DNA from: an uncultured Blautia sp.
GTDB taxonomy: Bacteria > Bacillota > Clostridia > Lachnospirales > Lachnospiraceae
Assembly: GCF_934424005.1 (NCBI RefSeq)
Contig: NZ_CAKRXI010000033.1
Coordinates: forward strand, 1 to 34,547
DNA: 34,547 nt
Direction of reading: 5' to 3'
Below are positions 22,718 through 31,207 of the stretch, piece after piece; the first letter of the stretch is position 1, and each line of letters starts with the position of its first letter. Under the pieces are notes generated by a model. It had not been told where the DNA came from and ran no database searches. It saw only the letters and a list, made by a program, of their open reading frames with translations. A program made the position numbers and the translations under genes.

Positions 22718-24643
22718 TTATACATCAAGTTCTGCATCGGCTGCATGCTCGTAAATAAATGCCTTACGCGGCGGAACTTCACTGCCCATCAGAACTTCTG
22801 TCACACTGGATGCAAGACGTGCATCTTCTATCTCTACGCGTTTCATTCTTCGAGTCTCAGGATTCAGCGTAGTCTCCCACAACTGTTCTGCATCCATCTC
22901 TCCAAGACCTTTGTATCTCTGCAAAGTAAAGCTTCCCGGTTTATGTGTCTTACGATATTTTTCAAGTGCTTTATCATCATACAGATATTCTTCCGGTCCC
23001 TTTTTCGGCATTGCCTTATAGAGTGGCGGCATCGCAATATATACATGGCCTTCATAGATCAGTTCCGGCATAAAACGATAGAACAATGTCAGAAGCAGTG
23101 TGGAAATATGCGCACCGTCAACATCGGCATCCGCCATGATCACGATCTTGTCATAGCGAAGTTTGCTTATATCGAAATCATTTCCATATCCTTCAGAAAA
23201 TCCGCATCCAAATGCATTGATCATAGTCTTGATCTCCGCATTGGCAAGCACTTTGTCAATGGTTGCTTTTTCAACATTCAGAATCTTGCCCCTGATTGGA
23301 AGGATTGCCTGATAATTACGGTTACGGGCTGTTTTTGCAGAACCGCCTGCGGAATCTCCCTCTACGATAAAGATCTCACACTGTGACGGATCCTTTTTCT
23401 CGCAATTGGCAAGTTTTCCATTGGAATCAAATGAATATTTCTGTTTTGTAAGAAGATTCGTTTTGGCACGTTCCTCTGTCTTACGTATCTTTGCTGCCTT
23501 TTCCGCACAGGAAAGAATCGTTTTCAATGTTTCAAGATTACGGTCAAAATACAGGACCAGTTGCTCTCCCAGTACTTTTCCTGTTGCCTTGGCTGCATCC
23601 TGGTTATCCAGCTTTGTCTTTGTCTGACCCTCAAAGCGAGGTGCCGGATGCTTGATTGATACGACTGCAGTCATTCCATTACGGATATCCGCACCGGTAA
23701 AATTCGGATCTTTATCTTTGAGAATACCGATTTCTCTGGCATACGTGTTCATAACTGTTGTAAATGTTGTCTTAAATCCGGTCAGGTGTGTACCACCTTC
23801 TGCATTGTAGATATTATTACAGAATCCAAGAACATTCTCACGGAATTCATTTGTATACTGAAAAGCAACTTCCACCTGAATCCCATCTGCTTCTCCTTTG
23901 AGATAAACAGGTTCATGAAGCGCCTCTGTACTGTGATTCATGTCACGGATATAGCCCACAATACCCTCCGGCTCATGGTACTCTTCTTTGACCGGCTCTG
24001 TTCCTCGCAGATCTTCAAAAATGATCGTCAGCTCCGGATTCAGATAAGCAGTCTCATGAAGACGGCTCTTAACATCTGTAGCAGAAAAACGTGTTTTCTC
24101 AAAGATTTCCGGATCCGGCAGGAAATTGATGCAGGTTCCGGTCTCTTTTGTCCTGCCAAGTTTCGGAAGAAGTCCGTTCTCCAGTTCGATCGTAGGAATT
24201 CCACGTTCATAGTGGTCATGATGTACATATCCATCACGGCTTACCTTGATATCCAGATAAGTAGAAAGTGCATTCACAACGGAAGATCCGACTCCATGGA
24301 GCCCACCGCTTGTTTTATAAGCAGAATTGTCAAATTTACCACCTGCATGAAGTGTCGTAAATACCAGACGTTCCGCAGACATCCCTTTCTCATGCATATC
24401 CACCGGAATTCCCCGGCCATTATCTGTTACGGTACAGGAACCATCTTTTTCCAGCACCACATGGATCTGACTGCAGTATCCTGCCAGATGCTCATCCACT
24501 GCGTTATCAACAATCTCATAAATCAGATGATTCAGTCCTTTTCGAGAGACACTTCCGATATACATACCAGGACGTTTGCGGACTGCTTCCAGTCCTTCCA
24601 GAACAGATATGCTCCCCGCATCATAAGTTTCCTTTTTTGCCAT
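22718..24643 (-). CDS. parE: Type IIA topoisomerase subunit B, ParE-like
   Basis: The 641-residue ATPase subunit has the GHKL motifs EIVDNAVDEHLAG, DNGRGIPV and GLHGVGSSVVNALS. A TOPRIM domain follows with EGDSAGGSAKTARNRNYQAI, then MADADVDGAHI and the C-terminal QRYKGLGEMDAEQLWETT. ATP binding closes the N-gate for strand passage by the paired ParC-like subunit. ATG at 24643 (MAKKETYDAG) is chosen: AAAGGAAAAG precedes it and a good promoter lies between it and the farther in-frame start at 24721. A dnaA-linked gyrB presumably exists elsewhere, so this pair is probably topoisomerase IV. Confidence 0.9.
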   Translation of the reverse strand: MAKKETYDAGSISVLEGLEAVRKRPGMYIGSVSRKGLNHLIYEIVDNAVDEHLAGYCSQIHVVLEKDGSCTVTDNGRGIPVDMHEKGMSAERLVFTTLHAGGKFDNSAYKTSGGLHGVGSSVVNALSTYLDIKVSRDGYVHHDHYERGIPTIELENGLLPKLGRTKETGTCINFLPDPEIFEKTRFSATDVKSRLHETAYLNPELTIIFEDLRGTEPVKEEYHEPEGIVGYIRDMNHSTEALHEPVYLKGEADGIQVEVAFQYTNEFRENVLGFCNNIYNAEGGTHLTGFKTTFTTVMNTYAREIGILKDKDPNFTGADIRNGMTAVVSIKHPAPRFEGQTKTKLDNQDAAKATGKVLGEQLVLYFDRNLETLKTILSCAEKAAKIRKTEERAKTNLLTKQKYSFDSNGKLANCEKKDPSQCEIFIVEGDSAGGSAKTARNRNYQAILPIRGKILNVEKATIDKVLANAEIKTMINAFGCGFSEGYGNDFDISKLRYDKIVIMADADVDGAHISTLLLTLFYRFMPELIYEGHVYIAMPPLYKAMPKKGPEEYLYDDKALEKYRKTHKPGSFTLQRYKGLGEMDAEQLWETTLNPETRRMKRVEIEDARLASSVTEVLMGSEVPPRKAFIYEHAADAELDV

Positions 24644-24691
24644 GGCTCTTTTCCTTTCTTTCATATTTCCATCTTCAAACATTTGTTCTAT

Positions 24692-24721
24692 ATCATACAT
24701 GATTTGTCCGTAAAAAGTCAA
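24692..24721 (-). promoter_or_regulatory. parE-parC promoter
   Basis: On minus, TTGACT (24716-24721) and TATGAT (24692-24697) are 18 bases apart. It lies about 50 bases before the chosen parE start and supports that choice. Confidence 0.7.
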
Positions 24722-24747
24722 ATACTATTCTTTTATGATTTTCGGGC

Positions 24748-24778
24748 AAAAAAATAACCCGAACCAACCGTTCGAGTC
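24748..24778 (-). terminator. Terminator after tRNA-Glu
   Basis: On minus, GACTCGAAC (24770-24778) pairs with GTTCGGGTT (24756-24764), including a G-U pair, around a 5-nt loop. It is followed by A and seven T (24748-24754), about 20 bases after the tRNA. Confidence 0.85.
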
Positions 24779-24798
24779 ATCTTATTGTATATTTAGAG

Positions 24799-24870
24799 CA
24801 GCCAGTACGGGAATCGAACCCGTGTTTTCGCCGTGAGAGGGCGACGTCTTAACCCCTTGACCAACTGGCC
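24799..24870 (-). tRNA. tRNA-Glu (anticodon CUC)
   Basis: The 72-nt cloverleaf reads on minus from GGCCAGT to ACTGGCT plus discriminator G73. The D arm is GTC/GAC, the anticodon stem TCGCC/GGCGA with loop CTCTCAC, the variable region 4 nt, and the T arm ACGGG-TTCGATT-CCCGT. Anticodon CUC decodes GAG. CCA is not encoded. The first acceptor pair is G1-U72, a wobble. It is a single-gene unit with its own promoter and terminator. Confidence 0.95.
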
Positions 24871-24890
24871 TTGCGTCAACCGACTTACTT

Positions 24891-24919
24891 AGTATATATC
24901 AGCTTATCGGAAAATGCAA
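24891..24919 (-). promoter_or_regulatory. tRNA-Glu promoter
   Basis: On minus, TTGCAT (24914-24919) and TATACT (24891-24896) are 17 bases apart, about 20 bases before the mature tRNA 5' end. Confidence 0.8.
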
Positions 24920-24949
24920 GCCTTTTTTTAATTTTTTTTAAAAATTTCA

Positions 24950-24972
24950 AAAAAGCAGTTTTTTCGCTTATT
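24950..24972 (-). terminator. Weak terminator after the PTS EIIC-like gene
   Basis: On minus AATAAGC (24966-24972) pairs with GCTTTTT (24950-24956) with one U-U mismatch and a 9-nt loop, followed by A/T runs. Stem strength is low, but it is directly after the stop and no other hairpin precedes the tRNA promoter. Confidence 0.45.
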
Positions 24973-26109
24973 TTAGCCCAGGTCTATCTTGAGATCACCC
25001 GGCTTGATAATTCCTCTGGCACGAAAAATCTTGCCGATCACCCATGTGATCAGAAGCGGAAGTACAAAGCAGATCAAAATCATGCCAATCCACTCAAACG
25101 CTCCTGTCTGGTATCCTTCCGGCATCTGTGTCCATCCGGTAACAACCCCGATTGGTCCTACCAGTCCGGAAGTACCCATTCCGGAAGAAATTGCCGGTCC
25201 GTTGTTTCTCATATGGAACACGCAGGTGGCAATCGGCCCTGTAATCGCAGAAGTGATCACCGGTGGCAGCCACAGGACAGGTTTCTTCATAAGGTTCGGA
25301 ACCTGGAGCATGGAAGTTCCAAGTCCCTGTGCCACAAATCCGCCAACTCCATTATCCGGAAAGCTTAGGATTGCAAAGCCAAGCATATGTGCACAACATC
25401 CTGCTGTCGCAGCTCCACCTGCAAGTGCCAGACCATTCCAGACTTCCATTGTCACACTGCCGTCGGCAAGTCCTGCAAGCACTGCCCCTCCACTGATTCC
25501 TACCGCAGCGCAGATTGCCGCTGAGCTGATTGGAAGTGTCAGCACGATTCCAACGACCACAGAGATGATCATTCCCATCCAGAACGGCCGAAGATCTGTT
25601 GCCCATCCGATAAATGCTCCAAGTGCATCACAGATATTTTTGCAGACCGGTGCAAGAAGCATCGCAAGAACCACTCCAACGATCACAGTCACTGCCGGCG
25701 TCACTATGATATCTATTTTTGTTTCCTTAGATACCAGTTTACCGATCTCACATGTGATCACTGCGACAAAAAACACCGCCAACGGACCACCAGAACCACC
25801 AATTGCATTACAGGCAGCTCCGACCGCACACAGCGAATACATAACCAATGGTGGTGCCTGAAGTGCATGCCCAATTGCAAGTGCCATTGCCGCACCGGTC
25901 ACACTGGTCGCATAACCGCCAATCTCCAGCAGCTTTTCTGACACAAAACTTCCCGGACACACATTCTGTCCGATCGTATTTATGATCGTACCGATCAGAA
26001 GTGACGCAAAAAGGCCCAATGCCATAGAGCCCATTGCATCAATGCCATACCTTTTGAAGGATATGATCACGTTCTTTCTTTTCAGAAAGCTTTCTTTTTC
26101 GTTATTCAT
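24973..26109 (-). CDS. PTS EIIC-type membrane transporter subunit
   Basis: The 378-residue protein is a polytopic membrane protein with about nine to ten hydrophobic segments rich in Gly and Ala. It resembles the PTS_EIIC_2 family of stand-alone EIIC permeases: GIDAMGSMALGLFASLLIGTI, ALGIGH-like ALAIGHALQAPPLVMY, and NNGPAISSGMGTSGLVGPIG. No EIIA or EIIB partner is encoded nearby, so phosphorylation-coupled transport cannot be shown and the substrate is unknown. It starts 37 bases after the ppk1 stop, probably in the same transcript, and is followed by a weak hairpin. Confidence 0.8.
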   Translation of the reverse strand: MNNEKESFLKRKNVIISFKRYGIDAMGSMALGLFASLLIGTIINTIGQNVCPGSFVSEKLLEIGGYATSVTGAAMALAIGHALQAPPLVMYSLCAVGAACNAIGGSGGPLAVFFVAVITCEIGKLVSKETKIDIIVTPAVTVIVGVVLAMLLAPVCKNICDALGAFIGWATDLRPFWMGMIISVVVGIVLTLPISSAAICAAVGISGGAVLAGLADGSVTMEVWNGLALAGGAATAGCCAHMLGFAILSFPDNGVGGFVAQGLGTSMLQVPNLMKKPVLWLPPVITSAITGPIATCVFHMRNNGPAISSGMGTSGLVGPIGVVTGWTQMPEGYQTGAFEWIGMILICFVLPLLITWVIGKIFRARGIIKPGDLKIDLG

Positions 26110-26146
26110 TTTTTCTCTTTCCTCTCATTCATTTCTGATTCGAAAA

Positions 26147-28300
26147 TCATTCTTCCGGATCAGCCACAGGTTCTGCCGGAATAAATACACGAGCATGTTT
26201 TTTCTCTTCATGCTTCTGTTTTTTGGCTTTTGCCTGTGCTTCCTTACAGAATTCCATCTGGGAATTCACAAGAACCTTTCCTCTCTTGTCCTGTTTTTCA
26301 TAAGTGCCGTCCGGCTGCAGAATATGCGCCTTTACATTATCACGGAATTCCAGATCCAGTACATGCAGGATTTCTTTCTTAATACGTTCATCTTCTACCG
26401 GAAATACAATTTCCACACGGCGGTCAAGATTTCGTGGCATCCAGTCAGCGCTTCCCATATAGATTTCATCAATTCCATCATTTTTGAAATAGAAAATACG
26501 GCTGTGTTCCAGAAATTCTCCAACGATCGAACGTACGTGGATATTTTCACTGATACCTGGTATACCGGTTCTCAGGCAACAGATACCCCGAACAAGCAGA
26601 TTGATCTGTACTCCACAGGAAGATGCATAATAGAGTGCTGCAATGATTGCAGGATCACACAGAGAATTCATCTTCGCCGTGATCTCCGCTGGTTTACCCT
26701 GTTTTGCATGTTCTGCTTCCCGTTCGATCAGCTGCAGAAAACGGTTTTTCATCCAGATTGGTGCAACGATCAGACGATTCCATTTCTTCGGCTCCGAATA
26801 TCCGGAAAGCATATTAAATACAGCCGTTGCATCTTCTCCAAAACGTTCATCACAGGTAAAAATACCACAGTCTGTATATAGTTTTGCTGTAGAATCATTA
26901 TAGTTACCGGTTGCCAGATGTACATATCTTCGGATTCCTGTCTCTTCTCTGCGTACCACCAGTGTGATCTTACTGTGCGTCTTTAAGCCAACCAGTCCAT
27001 AAATAACATGGCATCCTGCCTTTTCCAGCATTTTGGCCCAGACAATATTATTCTCTTCGTCAAATCTTGCTTTCAGTTCCACCAGAACAGAAACCTGTTT
27101 GCCATTTTCCGCCGCCTGCGCCAACGCTGCAATGATCGGAGAATGTCCACTAACTCGATACAGAGTCTGTTTGATTGCAAGTACACCCGGATCTTTTGCT
27201 GCCTGCCGTACAAAATCCACAACCGGATCAAAGCTCATATATGGATGATGCAGAAATACATCTCCTTCTCGGATCACCTGGAAAATATCTTTATCATTCT
27301 GAAATTCCGGAACCGGAGCCGGTGTATATTTCGGACTCTTGTATTCATCAAAGCCCTCCATTCCGTAAACCTTCATCAGCATAGTCAGATCCAGCGGACC
27401 CGAAATATTATAAATGTCTGTATCCTTAATCTCAAACTCTTCTTTAAGAATACCCAGAAGACGTTTATCCATCTTTTCTTCCGCTTCCAGGCGAATCACT
27501 TCACCCCACTGACGCTTTTTCAGCTGTTTCTGGATCTCAACCAGCAGATCTTCTGCTTCATCCTCGTCAATCGTCAGATCTGCATTTCTCATAATTCTGT
27601 ATGGATGTGCACAGACTACATCATTACTCAGAAACAGTTTACCAATATTGCGTTCAATGATCTCTTCCAGAAGGATCACGGTTCTCTCACCGTTCTTTTC
27701 AGAAGGGATCTCTACGATTCTCGGCAGCACAGACGGTACCTGGACTGTTGCAAATTCCAGTTCTTTGGCATGCTTTTTGTTACTTTTCTTGGCGATCAGC
27801 GCACCGATATTCAATGTCTTGTTGCGGATCAGTGGGAATGGTCTGGAAGAATCCATTGCCATCGGTGTCAGCACAGGATATACGTTATCTTCAAAATAGC
27901 GATCCACGAATTCTGCCTGTTTCACTGTCAGGTCTTCATGTTCTGCTACAAGATGAAGGCCCACTTTTTCCAGTGCCGGAAGTACAGAACGGTTAAACGT
28001 ACTGTATTGCACACGTACAAGCTCATGTGTCTGGCTGCTGATTTCCTTCAGCTGTTCCTCCGAAGACATACCTGCAATGTCTTTTTTCTTATATCCTGCA
28101 TGTACCTGATCTTTCAGTGATGCCACACGCACCATAAAGAACTCATCCAGATTGGAAGATGTAATACTTAAAAATTTCAGCCGTTCAAATAATGGCAGAC
28201 TTTTATCACGTGCTTCACTCAGAACACGCTCATCAAATTTCAGCCAGCTCAGTTCACGGTTCACATAGTATTCCGGTTTTTCATATCTGCTAAGATCCAT
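26147..28300 (-). CDS. ppk1: Polyphosphate kinase 1
   Basis: The 717-residue enzyme has the PPK1 N-terminal domain (YYVNRELSWLKFDERVL, SSNLDEFFMVRVA), the ADP-binding head domain and two phospholipase D-like domains. Catalytic His442 lies in GLKTHSKITLVVRRE, with ATGNYN nearby and GSADWMPRNLDRRVE in the second domain. It reversibly builds polyphosphate from ATP. The C-terminus has an extra Lys-rich tail of about 25 residues (AKAKKQKHEEKKHARV). GGAGGAGG precedes the ATG. It is 17 bases after ppx, pairing synthesis with degradation. Confidence 0.97.
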   Translation of the reverse strand: MDLSRYEKPEYYVNRELSWLKFDERVLSEARDKSLPLFERLKFLSITSSNLDEFFMVRVASLKDQVHAGYKKKDIAGMSSEEQLKEISSQTHELVRVQYSTFNRSVLPALEKVGLHLVAEHEDLTVKQAEFVDRYFEDNVYPVLTPMAMDSSRPFPLIRNKTLNIGALIAKKSNKKHAKELEFATVQVPSVLPRIVEIPSEKNGERTVILLEEIIERNIGKLFLSNDVVCAHPYRIMRNADLTIDEDEAEDLLVEIQKQLKKRQWGEVIRLEAEEKMDKRLLGILKEEFEIKDTDIYNISGPLDLTMLMKVYGMEGFDEYKSPKYTPAPVPEFQNDKDIFQVIREGDVFLHHPYMSFDPVVDFVRQAAKDPGVLAIKQTLYRVSGHSPIIAALAQAAENGKQVSVLVELKARFDEENNIVWAKMLEKAGCHVIYGLVGLKTHSKITLVVRREETGIRRYVHLATGNYNDSTAKLYTDCGIFTCDERFGEDATAVFNMLSGYSEPKKWNRLIVAPIWMKNRFLQLIEREAEHAKQGKPAEITAKMNSLCDPAIIAALYYASSCGVQINLLVRGICCLRTGIPGISENIHVRSIVGEFLEHSRIFYFKNDGIDEIYMGSADWMPRNLDRRVEIVFPVEDERIKKEILHVLDLEFRDNVKAHILQPDGTYEKQDKRGKVLVNSQMEFCKEAQAKAKKQKHEEKKHARVFIPAEPVADPEE

Positions 28301-28316
28301 ATTTATCCTCCTCCGC

Positions 28317-29852
28317 TTACGCTCTGCGTTTCCGTTTTAAAACAAGGCGAATTCCAAAGACTTCTTCAAAGAACTGCACTTTGTCACGAAGCAATCCAAG
28401 CTCCAGTGAAATATCACGACTGGAATCTATGATCATCTGCAGTTCTCTGTCCTTCAGTACCACTCTCAACGATTCCACCTTTTGATAATGGCTGCGGTCC
28501 ATGGCATTTGCAAGACGAAGGATCGCAGTCAGTTTCGCAACCAAAAGGTATCTTTCCCGGTCAATTTCCGGCCCGTCATCATAATTTCCATAATAGACAA
28601 ACTCTGTCGTGTTGTATCTTACCGCACTGGCAATGACTTTGCGTTCTTCCGTTGAAAGTCCAATGATCTCGGTTGCCATAATGATCCGATACGAACATTC
28701 CGCAACATCTGCCATACTGATGTATTTTCCACAGTCATGAAGCTGTACCGCAATCTGCAGAAGCAGCCGTTCTCTTGCGCCCATACCATGAACTTTTTTC
28801 ATACTGTCAAAAATTGTAAGCGCAATATCTGTCGTTCCTTTAATATGGTCTTTACCAGTAGAATATCTTTTTGCAATATTTTTGGATGCTACCAGAATGT
28901 CATTTTCAAAATTATGCACACTCTTGATAAATTTCTTCTTTTCACCGTAATCATATGCAATTCCATCCAGAAGGGATACACCTGGAACCCACACAGACTC
29001 TGCCTGAAAGATTTCCAGAAAATTCTTGCAGATGACCATCGTCGGAATTACCAATGATGCATATTCCGGATCAATATCCATCTCCTGGGCAAGTGCCTGT
29101 TCTGTCTTGTAGATTGTCTTTTCGTAGCGCTTGGTAAATTCATCGCTGGTTATGATATGATCTCCCAGCTCTTCACGAAAAATAGTATCTGTCAGGAAAT
29201 CCCCCATCAGGATCACATTTTTGATATCACGGTCTTTCAGATACAGTCTCTGAAATGCAGTCAGATCATTTCGGATAAATTCCTTGATCAACTGGTCATA
29301 ATGCGTTGTTGTTTTTTCCAGTTCCTTCAGTCTTTCACGAATACGCATGCTTCCCATCTTAAAGCTCTGCGTTGTTACCAGCGCATCTTTATCAAACAGC
29401 GAAACCTGCAGATTACCACCGCCAACATCCAGAATTGCTGTTCCTTTCTGAATGATCTTCTTGAAGCCGGATTCAATAGCAGCTATGGATTTATATCCCA
29501 GAAAATGCTGTTCCGCATTACTCAGAATCTCAATCCGGATACCGGTTCGCTGATAGATCTGCTCCTGAACGATCACCGGATTTACGATTTCACGAAAAGC
29601 ACTTGTGGCACACGCACGATACTCGGATACTCCAAATTCCTGCATCATGTTGCTGAAATCTTTCAGAATGACACATATGTCATCTACCATCTCCGGCTCC
29701 AGCCGTCCTCTTGAATATGCACCTTTTCCAATTTCCAAGCGATATCTTACATCATTCAGCTCTCGAAATCCGATTTTCTTTGAAAATTCAAAGATTTTCA
29801 TGCTGATCTCATATGAGCCAATATCAATCGCAGCAAAAGTTGTTACTGCCAT
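28317..29852 (-). CDS. ppx: Ppx/GppA phosphatase family protein with HD domain
   Basis: The 511-residue protein has the actin-like Ppx/GppA fold: AIDIGSYEISMKIF (8-21), Glu114 in SNAEQHFLGY and DVGGGNLQ (142-149). A C-terminal HD domain has His373-Asp374 in QLHDCGKYI, and a short tail ends basic. In Escherichia coli Ppx the aligned catalytic residues are Glu121, Asp143 and Glu150. Here Glu114 and Asp142 are kept, but the third position is Gln149 and the usual SNS after IDIG is SYE. It probably hydrolyses polyphosphate or (p)ppGpp-type substrates, with the changed residue leaving activity uncertain. It lies just upstream of ppk1. Confidence 0.88.
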   Translation of the reverse strand: MAVTTFAAIDIGSYEISMKIFEFSKKIGFRELNDVRYRLEIGKGAYSRGRLEPEMVDDICVILKDFSNMMQEFGVSEYRACATSAFREIVNPVIVQEQIYQRTGIRIEILSNAEQHFLGYKSIAAIESGFKKIIQKGTAILDVGGGNLQVSLFDKDALVTTQSFKMGSMRIRERLKELEKTTTHYDQLIKEFIRNDLTAFQRLYLKDRDIKNVILMGDFLTDTIFREELGDHIITSDEFTKRYEKTIYKTEQALAQEMDIDPEYASLVIPTMVICKNFLEIFQAESVWVPGVSLLDGIAYDYGEKKKFIKSVHNFENDILVASKNIAKRYSTGKDHIKGTTDIALTIFDSMKKVHGMGARERLLLQIAVQLHDCGKYISMADVAECSYRIIMATEIIGLSTEERKVIASAVRYNTTEFVYYGNYDDGPEIDRERYLLVAKLTAILRLANAMDRSHYQKVESLRVVLKDRELQMIIDSSRDISLELGLLRDKVQFFEEVFGIRLVLKRKRRA

Positions 29853-29889
29853 ACCCCCAGCTCCTTCCCGTTTGTATTATGCGTTGTTA

Positions 29890-31206
29890 CTACGCTTCCT
29901 GTGTTTCTTCCTTTCCAAGAAGATGATCAATAAACTGCTGTGCAGTACGTCCTGTAAGCCCACCATGAGAAATTTCCCATTTGCCAGCCTCCAGAAGAAG
30001 CTCATCCTCCGGCATTGTAATTCCGTTACGCTGTGCCAGCGTCTTAACGATAGTATGGAATTCTTTTCTGTCTGGTGCGCCGAAATAGATACGTACTCCG
30101 AAACGATATACAAGAGAAAGTTTCTCCTGTACGGTATCAGAGGAATGAATATCATCATCTGCTCCGACTTCCAGTTTATCTCCGGCTCTTTCTCTTACCA
30201 GATGGCGACGGTTGCTTGTTGCATAGATCAGGATATTTTCCGGTTTACGTTCCAGTCCGCCTTCGATAACAGCCTTCAGATATTTATATTCTATTTCGAA
30301 CTCTTCAAAAGAAAGATCGTCCATATAAATGATAAATTTATAATTACGGTCTTTGATCTGTGCGATGATCTGGTTCAGATCTACAAACTGATGTTTATAC
30401 ACTTCTATGATTCGCAGGCCTTCATCATAATATTTATTCAAAATTCCCTTAATACTGGAAGATTTACCGGTTCCCGCATCTCCAAAGAGCAGACAGTTGT
30501 TCGCCTTTCTGCCTCTGACAAAGGCTTCTGTATTCTCAACCAGTTTCTGTTTTGGAATCTCATATCCAACCAGATCCTCCAGCTGTACATGTGCAATTCT
30601 CGTTACCGGTACGATCACTGCTCTGCCGTTCTGGTCATGATCAATACGGAAAGCCTTGTGAAGTCCGAGCTTACCTACACCAAAATCCTTGTAAAACTGT
30701 ACCATGTCCGCCATAAATTCATTGGTGTCTTTGGCTACTGCCAGCGTCTTGCTCATATCACAGATTCTGTCACGGATACGTTTGTTGAACATTTTTCCCG
30801 TATCCTGCGGTGCCTCATAGTTACAGAGAATGCTGCAGCAGGAAGTATGGAATAATTTATCCAGTACTGTCAGGTCAAAATCATACAGTTCTTTAAAAAT
30901 TGCGAAATCATGAAGTGCCAGCTGATTGATGCTTCCCTCGATCGCACCGCGGATCTCGCTTGCCATACTGAATGCATTCTCATGATTTACAAGAAGCAGT
31001 GTCAGATAGTCATGCCACAGGTTTCCTGTAAATCCATAAGATCCTGCAATTTCGATCAATCCATTTACACATTCATAAAACTCTTCTTCCATTTCGCTTG
31101 CATTGACTGCTGATTTCTCACTTGCATCCATCAGTGCAGTCATTTTATCTAAAATATCTCCGTGCTCAAAACCTCTGTAAAGCACACATTCCTTTACTCT
31201 TGTCAT
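29890..31206 (-). CDS. DUF815 family AAA+ ATPase
   Basis: The 438-residue protein starting MTRVKECVLYRGF has an alpha-helical N-terminal half (1-200). A DUF815 AAA+ domain follows with Walker A GDAGTGKSS (242-250), Walker B FIIYMDDLSFEEF (Asp296-Asp297) and sensor region LIYATSNRRHLVRE. The family is widespread in bacteria without a settled function. The gene begins one base after the pheA stop, with AGGAGG inside the end of pheA before its ATG, so it is translationally coupled. Earlier in-frame starts inside pheA are less likely. A role tied to ppx/ppk1 or to pheA is not shown by the sequence. Confidence 0.88.
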   Translation of the reverse strand: MTRVKECVLYRGFEHGDILDKMTALMDASEKSAVNASEMEEEFYECVNGLIEIAGSYGFTGNLWHDYLTLLLVNHENAFSMASEIRGAIEGSINQLALHDFAIFKELYDFDLTVLDKLFHTSCCSILCNYEAPQDTGKMFNKRIRDRICDMSKTLAVAKDTNEFMADMVQFYKDFGVGKLGLHKAFRIDHDQNGRAVIVPVTRIAHVQLEDLVGYEIPKQKLVENTEAFVRGRKANNCLLFGDAGTGKSSSIKGILNKYYDEGLRIIEVYKHQFVDLNQIIAQIKDRNYKFIIYMDDLSFEEFEIEYKYLKAVIEGGLERKPENILIYATSNRRHLVRERAGDKLEVGADDDIHSSDTVQEKLSLVYRFGVRIYFGAPDRKEFHTIVKTLAQRNGITMPEDELLLEAGKWEISHGGLTGRTAQQFIDHLLGKEETQEA

Positions 31207-31207
31207 C

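Noticed and set aside
23786..24757. Plus-strand frame of 323 codons opposite parE
   Set aside because: Shadow of a well-conserved coding gene; no promoter or ribosome site, and the translation has no recognisable domain.
27008..28120. Plus-strand frame of 370 codons opposite ppk1
   Set aside because: Antisense shadow with biased composition and no initiation signals.
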